47,433 nt of DNA from a virus, in IMG/VR virus record IMGVR_UViG_3300019487_000040, positions 1 through 47,433 of that record; one strand, written 5' to 3'. The translations under genes and the position numbers were made by a program. Positions 6,437-14,831 of the stretch are shown in pieces (position 1 is the stretch's first letter; every line of letters begins with the position of its first letter). The notes under the pieces are model-generated. The model worked only from the letters and a program-made list of their open reading frames with translations, did not search any database and had not been told where the DNA came from.

Positions 6437-6449
6437 TTGTGGAGATTTA

Positions 6450-6707
6450 ATGAGTAGATTCAAGTGTTTAAAATGTTATTATATAAATCCACCATTTACT
6501 TTAAATCCAAATAACGGCGAAAATATTTTTATACTATCTGGTTGTTCCGGCGGTACAACTTGGGATTGTGTAAAATGTCCCAGTTGTGAAAGATATTTTT
6601 ATTATCCAAGAAATATATTTGGTGTTGGATTTATACCGGAAGATATTATAGAAGATGATAAACATATTAAATTAAAGGATATGAGTGAAATTTTAATAGA
6701 TTTATGA
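6450..6707 (+). CDS. Small zinc-ribbon-like protein
   Basis: 85-aa protein with two Cys pairs near the N-terminus and middle (CLKC at about 6-9; CVKCPSC at about 44-50), suggesting one structural zinc site. The frame is open upstream to a TTG at 6396, but that lies inside tRNA-Gly, so the ATG at 6450 behind GTGGAG is chosen. Its stop overlaps the next start (ATGA), so the two are translationally coupled. Function unknown. Confidence 0.65.
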   Translation: MSRFKCLKCYYINPPFTLNPNNGENIFILSGCSGGTTWDCVKCPSCERYFYYPRNIFGVGFIPEDIIEDDKHIKLKDMSEILIDL

Positions 6708-7240
6708 TTAAAAGAGATAAAAATTTAAGTTGGTCTCAAGATGATAAATACTTTAAAGAGATGCTAGATAAAGGTAGAGAACAACAAAAATTAGTAATTA
6801 ATAAATTAAAAGTATATGGTGTAGAAAATATAACAGATACTATTGATTATTCTTTCAGAAAAGATATTTCTGAATCTACCAAGTATAGTAAAAATGATAA
6901 AGATATCTTAATAGAAGGTAGAATATTTGAAATAAAATCTAGAGATATTAAATTTACATCACCGGAAGATTGGCCTAAAAGTTATTGGCCTATGTTTTTA
7001 GATACAGTTAAATCATTTGATCAAAAAATAGAAAAACCGGTTGGTTATATCTTTATTTCTCAAAAAACTGGTGCTTTAATGGCTACATCTGTTAGTAAGA
7101 AAAATGAATGGACCACAGATAAAAAGTGGGATCATAAAAGAAAGATTTATGATAACTTTTACTTTGTAGATAAGAAAAATGTATTTGATGAAAAAGAGTT
7201 AGTAAGAAAGCTCAAAAATCTTAAAACTGAAATATTTTAA
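6704..7240 (+). CDS. Putative PD-(D/E)XK-fold nuclease
   Basis: 178-aa protein translated from the ATGA overlap with the gene before it. The segment DILIEG-RIFEIKSR (Asp67, Glu76, Lys78) fits the D-x(n)-ExK core of PD-(D/E)XK nucleases, preceded by a charged helical N-terminus. The C-terminal half is Lys-rich and may bind nucleic acid. Possible roles include DNA repair or restriction-type cleavage; no closer family is recognised. It converges on the minus-strand fibre cluster, overlapping its last gene by 4 bases. Confidence 0.5.
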   Translation: MIKRDKNLSWSQDDKYFKEMLDKGREQQKLVINKLKVYGVENITDTIDYSFRKDISESTKYSKNDKDILIEGRIFEIKSRDIKFTSPEDWPKSYWPMFLDTVKSFDQKIEKPVGYIFISQKTGALMATSVSKKNEWTTDKKWDHKRKIYDNFYFVDKKNVFDEKELVRKLKNLKTEIF

Positions 7241-7506
7241 TCTTCCGATATATAAGCTGCGATAAAATAGTCACTTGTGGTTAGGGCTTGACCACCAAGA
7301 TATGTCACTGTGCTGCCGGATACTGTGTAATCTGTGGTTTGTCTGAGAACTAAACCATTTAAAGCAAAAGTAACATTTAATGGTTGTTGCGGGGCCTGAG
7401 TTAAAGAGTAATTAGATGAAGTACTCATTGGCACTGGTGCTGGGACAGCTAAAACCTGCTGTCTCCAGGTAGCTCTTATTCCTTTTAATCTGATCTTAAC
7501 TGGCAT
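7237..7506 (-). CDS. Small virion-like protein, fibre C-terminal domain
   Basis: 89 aa. The last ~60 residues (from about SSNYSLT to the end) closely resemble the C-terminal domain of the protein at 44111-44575: both have SNY near the front, LxxxxDYTVSG, T(V/I)TYxG, and end IAxYIxE. It is therefore probably a virion protein, perhaps a fibre or surface-decoration subunit. Last gene of a three-gene minus-strand group with collagen-like proteins. Confidence 0.6.
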   Translation of the reverse strand: MPVKIRLKGIRATWRQQVLAVPAPVPMSTSSNYSLTQAPQQPLNVTFALNGLVLRQTTDYTVSGSTVTYLGGQALTTSDYFIAAYISED

Positions 7507-7511
7507 TTAAA

Positions 7512-8111
7512 TTAAGCTCCATAGTAGAACGCTTTTAATTCATCTTGCGTATCTAAGCTAAATAAGTTTAACCAAGTAAGAGTTCTATTTCCTGCGCCGC
7601 TTAATGTGTAGTGAACATCTGGAAGATATACGCCAGAATTAACTATCAACCAACTCTTAGTTGGCGTTGGTGCGTCAGCACTCAGGGTGAACACAGTTTG
7701 GCCGCCAGAAGTTACAGTTAATGTTTCTGTATTATAAGTTGCCCCTGCTGCGCCAGCAGGACCCGCCGGACCCGGAGGTCCCGCACTTCCGGCAGGACCT
7801 GGGGAACCAGTCGGGCCAGTTGATCCGGTTGGACCTGTAGGACCCGTAGGTCCGGTAGTGCCTGTCGGGCCTGGAGATCCTGTTGGTCCGGGAACTCCTA
7901 CACCAACTCCAGATGGACCAGGAGGTCCAATAAATATTATGGCGCCTTGTAGTGGGTCATCAACTTTTTCGACAATATCTTGTCTATCCAATAATTCTCT
8001 GATTTCATTAGATTTAGCGTTGGCATTAAAAATAGATCCGGCAGGGTAGAAAGCCCCGTCGACTACTACACCACGCGAAACTAATACTAAATATGATTTT
8101 ATTAAAGCCAT
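7512..8111 (-). CDS. Collagen-like virion protein
   Basis: 199 aa in three parts: an N-terminal domain (1-55) starting [17 protein letters not shown], about 20 Gly-X-Y triplets rich in GPTGPTGP and GPP, and a C-terminal beta-type domain (about 125-199) containing LxxxVHYTLSG and ending FYYGA. Collagen triplets form trimeric rods in phage fibres and surface appendages. Its N-terminus is paralogous to that of the next gene (8124-9512), suggesting both dock to the same virion site. Confidence 0.8.
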   Translation of the reverse strand: MALIKSYLVLVSRGVVVDGAFYPAGSIFNANAKSNEIRELLDRQDIVEKVDDPLQGAIIFIGPPGPSGVGVGVPGPTGSPGPTGTTGPTGPTGPTGSTGPTGSPGPAGSAGPPGPAGPAGAAGATYNTETLTVTSGGQTVFTLSADAPTPTKSWLIVNSGVYLPDVHYTLSGAGNRTLTWLNLFSLDTQDELKAFYYGA

Positions 8112-8123
8112 GTTTTATAACCT

Positions 8124-9512
8124 TTATGGTATTACTTTTTGCCTTACCAGTAAACCGGCCCCACCAGCGCCGCCCGGGCCACCGCCGGCTGAAACAGTCG
8201 TTGTTCCAGTAGTATTAGTAGTTCCATAATAAATTGCAATTAAGCCGCCGCCTCCACCACCACCTGGTCCACCATTTCCACCCGCTGTTCCACCAGTGTT
8301 ACCGTTAGCAGACAATGTTCCTTCGGTTACCGAGCCCTTGGCTTCAATAATTATTATGCCACCACCACTACCACCGGATGCTCCTGGTGAAAATGGAGAT
8401 ACTGTACCATCTCCACCGCCGCCTCCACCAGCACCTGGCAATGGAGTTAAAAATCCAAATCCTGTATCATTAATAAAATATGAAGTTGCTGCAGAGCCCG
8501 ACCCTGGGGCTGGAGAACCACCACCGCCACCTCCGGTACCGCCACCAGTTCCGATTAATAAAATACTTCCACCGGGATTACCTTGAACGCCAGGACCGCC
8601 ACCCCCGGCGCCGCCACCGCCGCCAGAAATTCCGTAACCACCAGGTGTAAATGGCGCACCGTTAGCGTGATTTCCACTTCCTGTATTTCCAGCTCCATTA
8701 GCGTTTATAGTTCCATTATTAGTAAAGTTTCCTGTGCATTTAATGTGTAATAATCTTAATGATGGAACAGTAACAGTAACACCAGGATTAATAGTTAAGT
8801 CAGTATAATTAAAAACACCGCTCATTGGTGCAGGGGATGAAATTGTACCAGTACCTAATGCGCCTGTACCACCAAAAGTAGTTGTACCTGCGGCGCCTGT
8901 TGGTCCCGTTGGACCTGTGGGTCCAGTTAAACCGGTAGGTCCCGTGGGGCCTGTTGGACCTGTCGGACCAGTTGATCCGGTTGGACCTGTTAAACCTTGT
9001 GAACCAGTGGCACCAGTAGGACCAGGAGGACCAGACGGACCAACGCTACCAGTAGGACCAGGACCACCTGTCGGACCTGGAGGTCCGGTAGGGCCAGGAG
9101 GACCAGAAGGGCCGGGAGGACCACCTGAAGGACCAGGAGCACCAACGGGGCCAGTAGGACCAGGAGGACCAGAAGGACCAGTTGTTCCATTTGTTCCATT
9201 AATTCCTGGAGAACCCTGAGAACCTGTTAATCCTGTCGCCCCGGTTGGGCCTGGAGGTCCGATATTACCTGGAGGGCCGGGAGGACCACCTGAAGGACCA
9301 GTTGCTCCAGTAGGACCAGGAGGACCAGCGACAAAAATTACTGATTGTGTTGTGGGAACGCCACTTACGACAATAATTTTTTCATCAGATAATAATGCAG
9401 AAATAGTAGGATCAGCGGAATTCGCAGAAAAAATATCATTAAGTTTAAAAAAGACAGAACCAAAGACTATACCTCTGGGCTCTATTACTTGATACTGCTT
9501 GATGAAAGCCAT
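8124..9512 (-). CDS. Large collagen-like fibre protein with Gly-rich tip
   Basis: 462 aa. Residues 1-60 ([18 protein letters not shown]) match the N-terminus of the neighbouring collagen-like protein. A long Gly-X-Y tract follows (about 62-205, with GPP, GPT and GPS repeats). Next is a domain with [17 protein letters not shown] and repeated N-G-N-G turns, then extremely Gly-rich segments (GGGGGG runs, about 290-450). This suggests a trimeric rod ending in a Gly-rich tip. GAGGATC provides the ribosome binding site. First gene of the minus-strand cluster. Apparent antisense reading frames here arise from the biased codons and are not genes. Confidence 0.82.
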   Translation of the reverse strand: MAFIKQYQVIEPRGIVFGSVFFKLNDIFSANSADPTISALLSDEKIIVVSGVPTTQSVIFVAGPPGPTGATGPSGGPPGPPGNIGPPGPTGATGLTGSQGSPGINGTNGTTGPSGPPGPTGPVGAPGPSGGPPGPSGPPGPTGPPGPTGGPGPTGSVGPSGPPGPTGATGSQGLTGPTGSTGPTGPTGPTGPTGLTGPTGPTGPTGAAGTTTFGGTGALGTGTISSPAPMSGVFNYTDLTINPGVTVTVPSLRLLHIKCTGNFTNNGTINANGAGNTGSGNHANGAPFTPGGYGISGGGGGAGGGGPGVQGNPGGSILLIGTGGGTGGGGGGSPAPGSGSAATSYFINDTGFGFLTPLPGAGGGGGGDGTVSPFSPGASGGSGGGIIIIEAKGSVTEGTLSANGNTGGTAGGNGGPGGGGGGGLIAIYYGTTNTTGTTTVSAGGGPGGAGGAGLLVRQKVIP

Positions 9513-9586
9513 TCTTGATCCTCTTGAGAGTAAAGACGCAGACTAAATAATTGATTTTATTATATAATAATTCACAGGTGATTGCC

Positions 9587-9847
9587 ATGCGAACTAAATT
9601 TCATATTAAGAAAATAAAAAGAGGTAAATATGGAGAATTATCTAAAATACTCGAAGAGGTGGAAGAAGCTATTGACGCGGAATTCCAAAAAGACAGGGTA
9701 ATGTTATTGATAGAGTTATCTGATATAGTTGGCGCTGTTGAAGGAGTTCTTAAAAAACAAAAATTTAATATAACCGTAGAAGAATTAATAAAGTTTGCGA
9801 GGTTGCGCGGAGAAGTGAGTGTAGCTAATGGGTGGTCAAGTAAATAA
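9587..9847 (+). CDS. MazG-like NTP pyrophosphohydrolase family protein
   Basis: 86 aa from the ATG at 9587 behind AGGTGA; an in-frame TTG/ATG upstream is less likely. EEVEE at residues 23-27 and ELSD at 43-46 match the EExxE...ExxD metal-binding pattern of all-alpha MazG-like enzymes, which hydrolyse nucleoside triphosphates or related compounds. Phage members may clean the nucleotide pool or act on ppGpp. The family is diverse and the substrate is not predictable. It starts a plus-strand run diverging from the collagen cluster. Confidence 0.65.
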   Translation: MRTKFHIKKIKRGKYGELSKILEEVEEAIDAEFQKDRVMLLIELSDIVGAVEGVLKKQKFNITVEELIKFARLRGEVSVANGWSSK

Positions 9848-9848
9848 T

Positions 9849-10436
9849 ATGAATAAGTCGCGCGAACACTATTTAGATGGTCAAAGATTCAGAAGACTGA
9901 TTGTAATTAAAGATTCGGGCAGAAGAAAAAAGAATGGTGTAAAAGTCTGGGAATGTAAGTGTGATTGTAATAATATTACATTTACAACCTCTAGTAGATT
10001 AATAAGTGGCAGGACTAAAAGTTGTGGCTGTCTCTCCTACGAAATTAAATTAAAACTTGCCGAAGCCAAAAGATTACCAACAGAAGTCGTCGCAGTCCGT
10101 AATTTAATGTCTCGATATAAATTACATGCAAAAGAAAAAAATGTAGAATTTAAACTTACAACAGAACAATGTAATACATTTTTTAAACTGCCTTGCCACT
10201 ATTGTGGAAAAACGCCTCAACAAATTAAGAAAGTAAGAAGAAAATATAATATAACTTTTTATATTTATAACGGTATAGACGCGGTTGATAATACTAAAGA
10301 TTACACTGTGGATAATGTTGTAACGGCCTGCGGAACCTGCAATAAAGCTAAAAATAATCAATCAGTAATAGATTTTTTCGAGTGGGTTAAAACTATTTAT
10401 AAGCTTCACAATCTCGGTAAGGACAAAGTTGTATGA
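9849..10436 (+). CDS. HNH endonuclease
   Basis: About 195 aa. The N-terminal module GQRFRRLIVI, VWECKCDCN and GRTKSCGCL is common in phage HNH homing enzymes and likely contacts DNA. The HNH core has CHYCG, GIDAVDNTKDYTVDN and CGTCNKAK, with the expected zinc cysteines and central Asn. The ATG at 9849 is chosen; an upstream in-frame ATG at 9828 would overlap the MazG-like gene. No strong Shine-Dalgarno precedes either. Confidence 0.85.
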   Translation: MNKSREHYLDGQRFRRLIVIKDSGRRKKNGVKVWECKCDCNNITFTTSSRLISGRTKSCGCLSYEIKLKLAEAKRLPTEVVAVRNLMSRYKLHAKEKNVEFKLTTEQCNTFFKLPCHYCGKTPQQIKKVRRKYNITFYIYNGIDAVDNTKDYTVDNVVTACGTCNKAKNNQSVIDFFEWVKTIYKLHNLGKDKVV

Positions 10437-10630
10437 ATTGGTTAGAACTAGGCGTTCCGAAATGTGATTCACCAGGATACACTAGTTTACCAGTAGAAGA
10501 TATAGCAAAACTGATGACTTTAATACGATATACGAATGTGCCATTATTTTACTTTTCCGTTGATCTCGTTCAAAAGTTAGCTATACACTTTAATCTAGAA
10601 TTAGATGAATTTGGTTTAATTAAAGAATGA
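10433..10630 (+). CDS. Hypothetical 65-aa protein
   Basis: No family recognised. Starts in an ATGA overlap with the HNH gene and ends in another ATGA overlap with the next frame, so it belongs to a translationally coupled run of tiny genes. Mixed helical and hydrophobic sequence (VPLFYFSVDLVQKLAI), no clear membrane segment. Confidence 0.55.
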   Translation: MNWLELGVPKCDSPGYTSLPVEDIAKLMTLIRYTNVPLFYFSVDLVQKLAIHFNLELDEFGLIKE

Positions 10631-10794
10631 AGTTGTTATACGTTAAATCCGCGAAAATACATTATTATGTTGTACATTTATACCATTTAGTGACGTGTGT
10701 TACATATTGGCATTTTTCTACTGTTAGATTGGCTTCATTTAATATGGATATTGAAGACGTATTTAAGAAGGCAATTCAGAGTAATAAATTATGA
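10627..10794 (+). CDS. Hypothetical 55-aa protein
   Basis: Short frame from ATGA overlap (10627) to a TGA at 10794, itself overlapping the next start. Sequence begins MKLLYVKSAK and is rich in His and Tyr; no domain recognised. Support comes only from the perfect chain of start-stop overlaps. Confidence 0.45.
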   Translation: MKLLYVKSAKIHYYVVHLYHLVTCVTYWHFSTVRLASFNMDIEDVFKKAIQSNKL

Positions 10795-10958
10795 GATTAT
10801 ATAAGAAAGCTGGTAATTTAAGTCCACAAGATTGTTTTCCTTATCAAAACAAAGTCGAGATGTGGTTCGAGATTTTAGATCGCATAAGAGCATTAAATAA
10901 TGTATTAGGAGTTATGATGAACTCATTGGCAGTGGAACGTAAACTGAGATGGAAATAA
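10791..10958 (+). CDS. Hypothetical 55-aa protein
   Basis: Starts in an ATGA overlap at 10791. Begins MRLYKKAGNL; the C-terminal half looks like an amphipathic helix (EILDRIRALNNVLGVMMNSL). Third of the chain of coupled mini-genes. Function unknown. Confidence 0.45.
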   Translation: MRLYKKAGNLSPQDCFPYQNKVEMWFEILDRIRALNNVLGVMMNSLAVERKLRWK

Positions 10959-11134
10959 TAAAAACAGACTATATACATAATAAGTTTTTGGCCCAAGAAA
11001 CTTTAATAAATCATGAATGGTGTAAGACTATGTGGGGAAGTTGGCATTGTTATCATGCTTTAAATTGGTTCTTTCACCAAATACACTTTATTTTATTTAT
11101 TGATAGTAAATATGCAATACATGAATACCTCTAA
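10949..11134 (+). CDS. Hypothetical 61-aa protein
   Basis: Overlaps the preceding mini-gene by 10 bases and the SerRS-like gene by 23. Trp- and His-rich centre (MWGSWHCYHALNWFFHQIH), suggestive of a membrane-proximal or metal-binding peptide, but nothing is recognised. Could be spurious. Confidence 0.35.
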   Translation: MEIIKTDYIHNKFLAQETLINHEWCKTMWGSWHCYHALNWFFHQIHFILFIDSKYAIHEYL

Positions 11135-11798
11135 TACATATAATCTTGATTTCTTTTTATCTTCTTTAGAAAAGTCTTTATTTAGAGATTTTGAAGATAT
11201 GCTTGATAATCAAGGATTTTATTATTTAAGCCTACCGGCTTTTATCAAAAAAGAGACATTATTAAAGCAAGAAGTAGTCGGATTAGATGCTGCTTTTAGT
11301 ATAACTGATGGTATTGTATTAAATGGATCTGCCGAACAAGGTATATTAGAATATTTTGAAAATAAAACAGTGGGCCGCCTTAAATTATATTCTTTTACAC
11401 ATTGTTATAGAAATGAAAAAGAAATAGAGCCATTGATTCGGCTTTGGGAATTTAAGAAACTAGAACAATTTTGCTTCACTGATGAAAGCCATTGGGAAGA
11501 AGATTTCATGTGTCTGCTAACAAATGCAACTAAATTTTTAGAAAAATATGGAATAGTATATAGAGTTTCAGATGTAACTAAAAGAGATCCAGGTTATCAT
11601 ATTAAAAAATGGGATATAGAAATATATTTGAAAAGTCAGAACAGATGGTTAGAGGCAAATAGCTGCTCATATTTTGGTCAAGAGCAAACTAGAAGATTTA
11701 ATATAACAGGTGCTACGCACAGTATTTCAAATACAGGGATTGCTTCGCCCCGGATATTACTTGGTTTTATAGAGAGATATAATGAACAAAGAATATAG
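11112..11798 (+). CDS. Seryl-tRNA synthetase-like catalytic domain, no tRNA-binding arm
   Basis: About 228 aa resembling only the class II catalytic core of SerRS. Motif 2 is FTHCYRNE followed by RLWEFKKLEQF, like FRxE...HQFxKxE of SerRS. YDLExW and ScSn of SerRS appear as KKWDIEIYL and EANSCSYFGQEQTRRFNI, and motif 3 is TGIASPRILLGFIERY. The N-terminal coiled-coil arm that grips tRNA-Ser is missing, and no tRNA-Ser gene is in the window. Arm-less SerRS relatives that load amino acids onto carrier proteins are known, but no carrier gene is visible here. The ATG at 11112 is preferred over an upstream TTG; the ATG at 11121 is also possible. Confidence 0.75.
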   Translation: MQYMNTSNTYNLDFFLSSLEKSLFRDFEDMLDNQGFYYLSLPAFIKKETLLKQEVVGLDAAFSITDGIVLNGSAEQGILEYFENKTVGRLKLYSFTHCYRNEKEIEPLIRLWEFKKLEQFCFTDESHWEEDFMCLLTNATKFLEKYGIVYRVSDVTKRDPGYHIKKWDIEIYLKSQNRWLEANSCSYFGQEQTRRFNITGATHSISNTGIASPRILLGFIERYNEQRI

Positions 11799-12111
11799 AG
11801 TATATTATACAATAGCTTTTAGTGAAAAAGAAAATATAGGTTTAGTACTTTTTTGTCCTGAATTAAGTCTTTTAAACTTTAAATTTAAAAAGGCGCCAGA
11901 GGATATAGTAGTTAAGAAAGCACAAGATAAAATAGTTAAAAGTTTAGAATCTGATATAAAGTATTATCGTTCTACATCTGATTTAGATAGATTAATAGAA
12001 TTTACTGATGGTGCTATTAAATTTACAGAATTAAAGTCTTTATTAGTTAAAAATTTCTTTATAAGTTTTGACGAATTATACAAGAAAGAAATATTAGGGG
12101 AGCTTAAATGA
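11782..12111 (+). CDS. Hypothetical 109-aa protein
   Basis: Overlaps the end of the SerRS-like gene by 17 bases and the esterase start by 4, so it is co-translated with both. Lys-rich, apparently globular (YYTIAFSEKENIGLVLF; KSLESDIKYY). No family recognised. The position suggests a link to the SerRS-like protein, but that is only context. Confidence 0.6.
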   Translation: MNKEYRVYYTIAFSEKENIGLVLFCPELSLLNFKFKKAPEDIVVKKAQDKIVKSLESDIKYYRSTSDLDRLIEFTDGAIKFTELKSLLVKNFFISFDELYKKEILGELK

Positions 12112-12953
12112 GAAATATTATTTTAGCAGTTTTATTATTTATTTTATCAGGCTGCACATCTTATGATAAATTAAGTGACTTATCATATGATACTACTAGT
12201 GTACCTTATGGTGTATTTGATGTTTATAAGCCAGTCCTAAATTCCATAACTCCAAGGCCAGCAATTATTTACATACATGGTGGGGCTTTATTGCTCGGTA
12301 CCAAGTCAGAGGGAAAGAAATTTGCCGAAGATCTATGTCCAAAAGGATTCGTAGTTTTTTCAATAGATTACAGATTGGCTGGTGATACTATTGCTCAAGA
12401 TGGCTCTACAATTCCTGGTTCTCGTTGGCCGCAATCCATAGATGATTGTCAGAAGGCTATTAAATTTATTAAAGATAACGCTCATTTCTATAAAATAAAT
12501 CCAAATAAGATAGCTATAGTTGGAACTTCTGCTGGTGGAATGTTAGCAGTTACAAGTATTCTTAAGCCATACAATGGTGAATTCTTAGGTAATATAGCTG
12601 TTAATTTAGATGGATGGCATGATCCTAGAATGCCTAAGAATCAAGTTATGTCTGGCTATGATCCTATAATGAAAGCAGCTTTTGGGCACGATGAGCCATG
12701 GACAAACGCCGAATTAACTAGTATTTCTAGTGTTGTACATGCTAGATCTGGTGTTAAAGTATTAACGATACATGGTGAGAAAGATGATAATGTCTTTGTT
12801 AATCAAGCTTATGCTTTAAACACGGCCCTAGTTGCAGTAGGTTCTGAAAATCCTATGGTTATTCTTAAAAATGATGATTGTCATTCAGATTGTTGGAAAA
12901 AATACCCTGCATATGGAACATTTATAAACTTTTTAAATTCTAATCTAAGATAG
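12108..12953 (+). CDS. Lipoprotein alpha/beta-hydrolase (esterase)
   Basis: 281 aa. An N-terminal signal with lipobox LSGC (Cys16) predicts an outer- or inner-membrane lipoprotein. The hydrolase core shows the oxyanion motif HGG (57-59), nucleophile elbow GTSAGG (Ser141), and likely Asp226/227 (HGEKDDNV) and His259. This is the carboxylesterase/lipase (HSL-like) arrangement. It would hydrolyse an ester in the envelope, for example acetylated polysaccharide or lipid, possibly altering the infected surface against superinfection. It starts at an ATGA overlap with the gene before. Unusual cargo for a phage. Confidence 0.8.
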   Translation: MRNIILAVLLFILSGCTSYDKLSDLSYDTTSVPYGVFDVYKPVLNSITPRPAIIYIHGGALLLGTKSEGKKFAEDLCPKGFVVFSIDYRLAGDTIAQDGSTIPGSRWPQSIDDCQKAIKFIKDNAHFYKINPNKIAIVGTSAGGMLAVTSILKPYNGEFLGNIAVNLDGWHDPRMPKNQVMSGYDPIMKAAFGHDEPWTNAELTSISSVVHARSGVKVLTIHGEKDDNVFVNQAYALNTALVAVGSENPMVILKNDDCHSDCWKKYPAYGTFINFLNSNLR

Positions 12954-12961
12954 GAGTTAGT

Positions 12962-13252
12962 ATGGAAACTGTAACATTAGAAGAATCAGAAACATGTGTA
13001 ATCTGCGGTCTTAAGTTCAAACACGCGGAATTTGTCTTCAGTGGTTTCTCACCAGAGGATAAAGATGTTAAACTGCATCCAAATTGTGTATCACAATCCG
13101 TTTCTGGAAAAGTAAAAGCTGTCAATTCTTTGTTGGTCCACTTGGAAAAAGACAAAGCTATTTCATCGGCTAAGCAGGTTGTTCTTAAAAAACGTTATAA
13201 AGAAATAATGAAAGCAGTTGAGGCTGCTAAATTAGCAAAGGATAGTAGATGA
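12962..13252 (+). CDS. Hypothetical zinc-binding protein
   Basis: 96 aa. CVIC near residue 12 with His and Cys at LHPNC (about 38-42) makes a likely treble-clef or ribbon zinc site. The rest is a basic helix ending KLAKDSR. Ribosome binding site AGGAGTT precedes it. Its stop overlaps the next start. Function unknown. Confidence 0.65.
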   Translation: METVTLEESETCVICGLKFKHAEFVFSGFSPEDKDVKLHPNCVSQSVSGKVKAVNSLLVHLEKDKAISSAKQVVLKKRYKEIMKAVEAAKLAKDSR

Positions 13253-13581
13253 AACAAAAAGTAGATTTATCCCAAGAGAAGAATGATAAGTTCTTTTTAT
13301 TAGTAGACGAAACTCCAGTGATGGTCCGTTCTGTTAGAGAGTATGATAATAAGGTAAGAATAGTGAACTATCCTAATAAAATCAATGCTAGAATATGGAA
13401 CAGAGATTTTAAAACAGGGCGAGCGCCTATTTATAACAGAAGTCGGATCGAAATTAAGACTGTTGATCCTTTAAATAATGAAAAAGGAATAATGACCTTC
13501 TCCTCTGGTAGAGTTGTTAAAACATCAGAAACTATCAATGGTTTGGAATTTGAATATATAGATATATTTGATGTAGCTTAA
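13249..13581 (+). CDS. Hypothetical 110-aa protein
   Basis: Starts at an ATGA overlap with the zinc protein and is probably co-translated. Mixed beta-rich, charged sequence (VDETPVMVRSVREYDNKVRIV). No motif recognised. Converges on the minus-strand membrane gene, overlapping its last 4 bases. Confidence 0.6.
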   Translation: MKQKVDLSQEKNDKFFLLVDETPVMVRSVREYDNKVRIVNYPNKINARIWNRDFKTGRAPIYNRSRIEIKTVDPLNNEKGIMTFSSGRVVKTSETINGLEFEYIDIFDVA

Positions 13582-13841
13582 CTTTTTGTTTTATATCGTA
13601 ATCCAGCGTAAACCCCACAAGCATCTCCAATTAGATAACTAATTATCGCGGCACTACTAGACACAACATCAGTTTCTGCAAGGAAAGTTTTCCATACCAG
13701 AAGGCCAATTCCAGCCATTATTACACTAATAGTAGTTGCTCTAATATTTTGTTCTTTAATTACTGCTCTTTGGTATAAAACACCTAAGCAATTAGATATT
13801 AAAGTTCCTAAAAATATTAGAATTAAAGTGGAGGCGCCCAT
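13578..13841 (-). CDS. Small integral membrane protein (three TM segments)
   Basis: 87 aa with hydrophobic segments at about 4-25, 37-53 and 62-80 and a basic C-terminus (RYKTKS). Size and topology would fit a class I holin, but no lysis gene is adjacent and the motif GDACGVYAG is not one I recognise from holins. GAGGT precedes the ATG. A 30-aa frame with a stronger ribosome binding site overlaps its start. The only minus-strand gene between 9513 and 40572. Confidence 0.6.
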   Translation of the reverse strand: MGASTLILIFLGTLISNCLGVLYQRAVIKEQNIRATTISVIMAGIGLLVWKTFLAETDVVSSSAAIISYLIGDACGVYAGLRYKTKS

Positions 13842-13884
13842 ATGGATCTACCTCTTCTTTTTTGATTAACTCTAAAGTAGTCAT
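13792..13884 (-). CDS. Possible leader peptide overlapping membrane gene
   Basis: A 30-aa frame (begins MTTLELIKKE) with a near-perfect AGGAGGT 7 bases upstream (13892-13898), overlapping the first 50 bases of the membrane gene in another frame. It may couple or restrict translation of that gene. Only the ribosome binding site supports it. Confidence 0.35.
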   Translation of the reverse strand: MTTLELIKKEEVDPYGRLHFNSNIFRNFNI

Positions 13885-13969
13885 ATAGTTTACCTCCTAT
13901 TTTAAGAAAAATGTGGATGAGTAGTTTACGTTTTTTAAATATTAAAATCAATAATTTAAAGAGTGAGAA

Positions 13970-14764
13970 ATGGATATTTTAATAACACACGCAAGATGTA
14001 TGGATGGTTTAGGCGCCGCGTGGGTCGCCAAAAAGAGATTTCCCAATATTGAAATTTATTTTAGTCTTCACGATCAACCGCCTTCTCCCAACTTTAATGG
14101 AAAAAATATTCTAATTACTGATTTTTCGTATAAACGACCAGTCTTACTCGAATTAAAAGAAAAGGCTAAATCATTATTAGTCCTAGATCATCATGAAACA
14201 GCCGAAAAAGACTTGGAAGGATTAGATTTTTGTATATTTAATAAAGATAAATCTGGCGCTGGAATAACGTGGGACTACTTCTTTCCAGATAATTATCGGC
14301 CTTGGATTATAAAGTATATTGAAGATTCAGACTTATGGAAGTGGAGTCTACCTTATTCTAAAGAAGTGAGGGCCTATTTAGAATCATATCCAAAGACGAT
14401 AGATTCCTTAGATAAAATAATGGATGATGGACTAGATAGTGCGATTGTTGGCGGTTCAACTATTTTAAGGTTTAAAGAAAATATAATTAATGAACATATT
14501 GAGGGCGTTCCTATCGAAGATTTCTTAGGTTATGAAGTCCCAATAATTAATGCGACTGTATTTCAATCGGAAATTGGTTCAATACTTGCTATTAATAGTC
14601 CATTCTCAGTATCTTATTATATTACAAAAGACGGAAGCTATAAATATTCATTAAGATCAACACCTACTGGTATTAATGTCGGAGAGTTGGCAGCTAAAAA
14701 TGGTGGAGGCGGAAATCCTCGTACAGCCGGTATAACAAGCAAGACACCGTTGCATCAAATATAA
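13970..14764 (+). CDS. DHH/DHHA1-family phosphoesterase
   Basis: 264 aa. Motif I THARCMDGLGAAW (residues 6-18), motif II ITDFSYK, motif III LDHHETA and the DHHA1 signature GGGGNPRTAG near the C-terminus are all present, so the enzyme should be an active Mn-dependent phosphoesterase. Relatives degrade oligoribonucleotides (nanoRNase), pAp or cyclic dinucleotides. Removal of nanoRNA or of an antiphage cyclic-nucleotide signal are both plausible; the sequence does not decide. Confidence 0.82.
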   Translation: MDILITHARCMDGLGAAWVAKKRFPNIEIYFSLHDQPPSPNFNGKNILITDFSYKRPVLLELKEKAKSLLVLDHHETAEKDLEGLDFCIFNKDKSGAGITWDYFFPDNYRPWIIKYIEDSDLWKWSLPYSKEVRAYLESYPKTIDSLDKIMDDGLDSAIVGGSTILRFKENIINEHIEGVPIEDFLGYEVPIINATVFQSEIGSILAINSPFSVSYYITKDGSYKYSLRSTPTGINVGELAAKNGGGGNPRTAGITSKTPLHQI

Positions 14765-14831
14765 AGTTGATATACTATGTCACGTCCGTTTTCTATTTTT
14801 TAAAACAAAGTCGTAATCAGAAAGGAATGTG

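Noticed and set aside
6396-6449. Upstream extension of the zinc-ribbon gene
   Set aside because: It would start with TTG inside tRNA-Gly(GCC); the ATG at 6450 has a better ribosome binding site.
8296-9219. Plus-strand proline- and glycine-rich reading frames
   Set aside because: They are antisense shadows of the collagen-like genes and follow from GPx codon bias.
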